From Bradyrhizobium sp. AZCC 2176 (GTDB lineage Bacteria; Pseudomonadota; Alphaproteobacteria; Rhizobiales; Xanthobacteraceae), in assembly GCF_036924645.1 (NCBI RefSeq), contig NZ_JAZHRX010000001.1, positions 1,116,001-1,180,000 on the forward strand: a stretch of 64,000 nucleotides of DNA, read 5' to 3'. Each line of letters starts with the position of its first letter. The stretch's first letter is position 1. Shown one piece after another: positions 63,498-64,000 of this stretch. The notes beneath the pieces were generated by a model, which made no database searches, was not told where the DNA came from, and was given only the letters and a program-made list of their open reading frames with translations. A program made the translations under genes and the position numbers.

Positions 63498-64000
63498 ATG
63501 GAGTTTGAGACCATCGTCGTGGAGCGGCCGGAGCCGCGCATCGCGCGGATCGTGATGAACCGGCCCGAGGCGCGCAACGCGCAGAACCTGCAGATGACTT
63601 ACGACCTCAATGCCGCCTTCGACCAGGCGGTGCAGGACGACACAGTCAAGGTCATCATCCTCGCCGGCAACGGTCCGCATTTTTCGTCCGGGCATGATTT
63701 GCGCCCTGCGCCTAAGAATACTGCTGGCGCTGATTTTCCGCCGGTCGGAAATTGGGGCGCTTCGCCGAGCCCAACGCCCACGGCCGCTTTGCGCGCGAGC
63801 AGGAAATCTACCTGCAGATCACACGGCGCTGGCGCAATCTTGCAAAACCGACGATCGCGGAAGTGCACGGCAAATGCATCGCCGGCGGCCTGATGCTGGC
63901 CTGGGCCTGCGACCTCATCGTGGCCAGCGACGATGCAGAGTTCTGCGATCCCGTGGTCACGATGGGCGTCTGCGGTGTCGAATGGTTCGTGCATCCCTGG
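63498..64000 (+). pseudogene. Enoyl-CoA hydratase gene with apparent one-base deletion (runs off window)
   Basis: The start is a good crotonase: FETIVVERPEPRIARIVMNR, then VILAGNGPHFSSGHDLR. After Gly-Asn-Trp-Gly near 63758 the frame is lost and ends at 63893. In the +1-shifted frame from 63761 the family sequence continues without a stop to 64000 (FAEPNAHGRFAREQEIYLQ, VHGKCIAGGLMLAWACDL, DLIVASDDAEF). A G is missing at about 63757-63759, where GGGGCGGCTT would be expected in place of GGGGCGCTT. It may be a real loss or a sequencing error. The ATG has GAGGAC upstream. Confidence 0.82.

Noticed and set aside
1..64000. CRISPR array or prophage
   Set aside because: No regularly spaced direct repeats of CRISPR size and no phage structural, integrase or lysis genes were seen. 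The palindromic repeats are dispersed and different.

Overview
The window is 64 kb of high-GC chromosome from an alphaproteobacterium, most probably Bradyrhizobium or a close relative. The clues are a ChpT phosphotransferase beside a hybrid CheA, a DUF1134/EipA protein, several class III nucleotide cyclases, CYP153-like P450s, many CoA-dependent catabolic genes, and intergenic palindromes of the kinds seen throughout bradyrhizobial genomes. The naming rests on protein motifs and on my knowledge of these families; no search was run. I see no phage, integrase, insertion sequence, CRISPR array or conjugation gene, so this looks like ordinary chromosome with many metabolic and signalling modules.

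Layout. 0-8 kb: cheW (cut by the window edge), hybrid cheA and chpT on the minus strand, then cysQ, a YHS-domain membrane protein, EipA and a membrane-anchored coiled-coil protein, ending with tRNA-Val(CAC). 8-14 kb: a Crp-like regulator, a receiver protein overlapping a 54-residue ORF, two more very small genes, an M20 peptidase with a PD-(D/E)XK-like protein, and a thiamine-diphosphate enzyme. 14-20 kb: L,D-transpeptidase, DUF2927 protein, LysR regulator, an M48 protease/DUF898 pair and isovaleryl-CoA dehydrogenase. 20-29 kb: two tandem CYP153-like P450s, a P-loop kinase, a flavin monooxygenase, a VOC protein, a Tat-exported cyclase-family hydrolase and a divergent COG0523 GTPase. 29-34 kb: two class III cyclases, convergent. 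34-40 kb: a LysR regulator divergent from an acyl-CoA dehydrogenase / CoA-transferase / MaoC-type hydratase cluster, then a benzoylformate decarboxylase. 40-51 kb: SDR, hemolysin III-type protein, ycjX-ycjF, DUF72 protein, a repeat-rich island, a GT39 glycosyltransferase, a CyaC-like redox-sensing adenylate cyclase and a cold-shock protein. 51-64 kb: a transglutaminase-like secreted protein, PutA, a second CoA-transferase, a GST-like protein, a single-haem periplasmic protein, a cNMP-binding/metallo-beta-lactamase pair, a lemA-TPM-TPM operon, and an enoyl-CoA hydratase gene with an apparent one-base deletion.

How parts may work together. Three cyclases and two cyclic-nucleotide-binding-fold proteins lie within 52 kb, suggesting several cAMP inputs and outputs. 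The acyl-CoA and CoA-transferase genes, P450s and decarboxylase fit a versatile soil catabolism of alkanes, branched acids and aromatics. The most notable items for a second look are the CyaC-like cyclase, the overlapping cNMP-binding/metallo-hydrolase pair, the CYP153 pair without a redox partner, the transglutaminase-like C127/H168/D185 protein, a perfect TTAA-N7-TTAA (CtrA-type) box before a 59-residue gene, in-frame 15-bp tandem repeats in two unrelated genes, palindromic repeats that can fold as a multi-branched structure, and the frameshifted enoyl-CoA hydratase. None is proved to be a new system from sequence alone.
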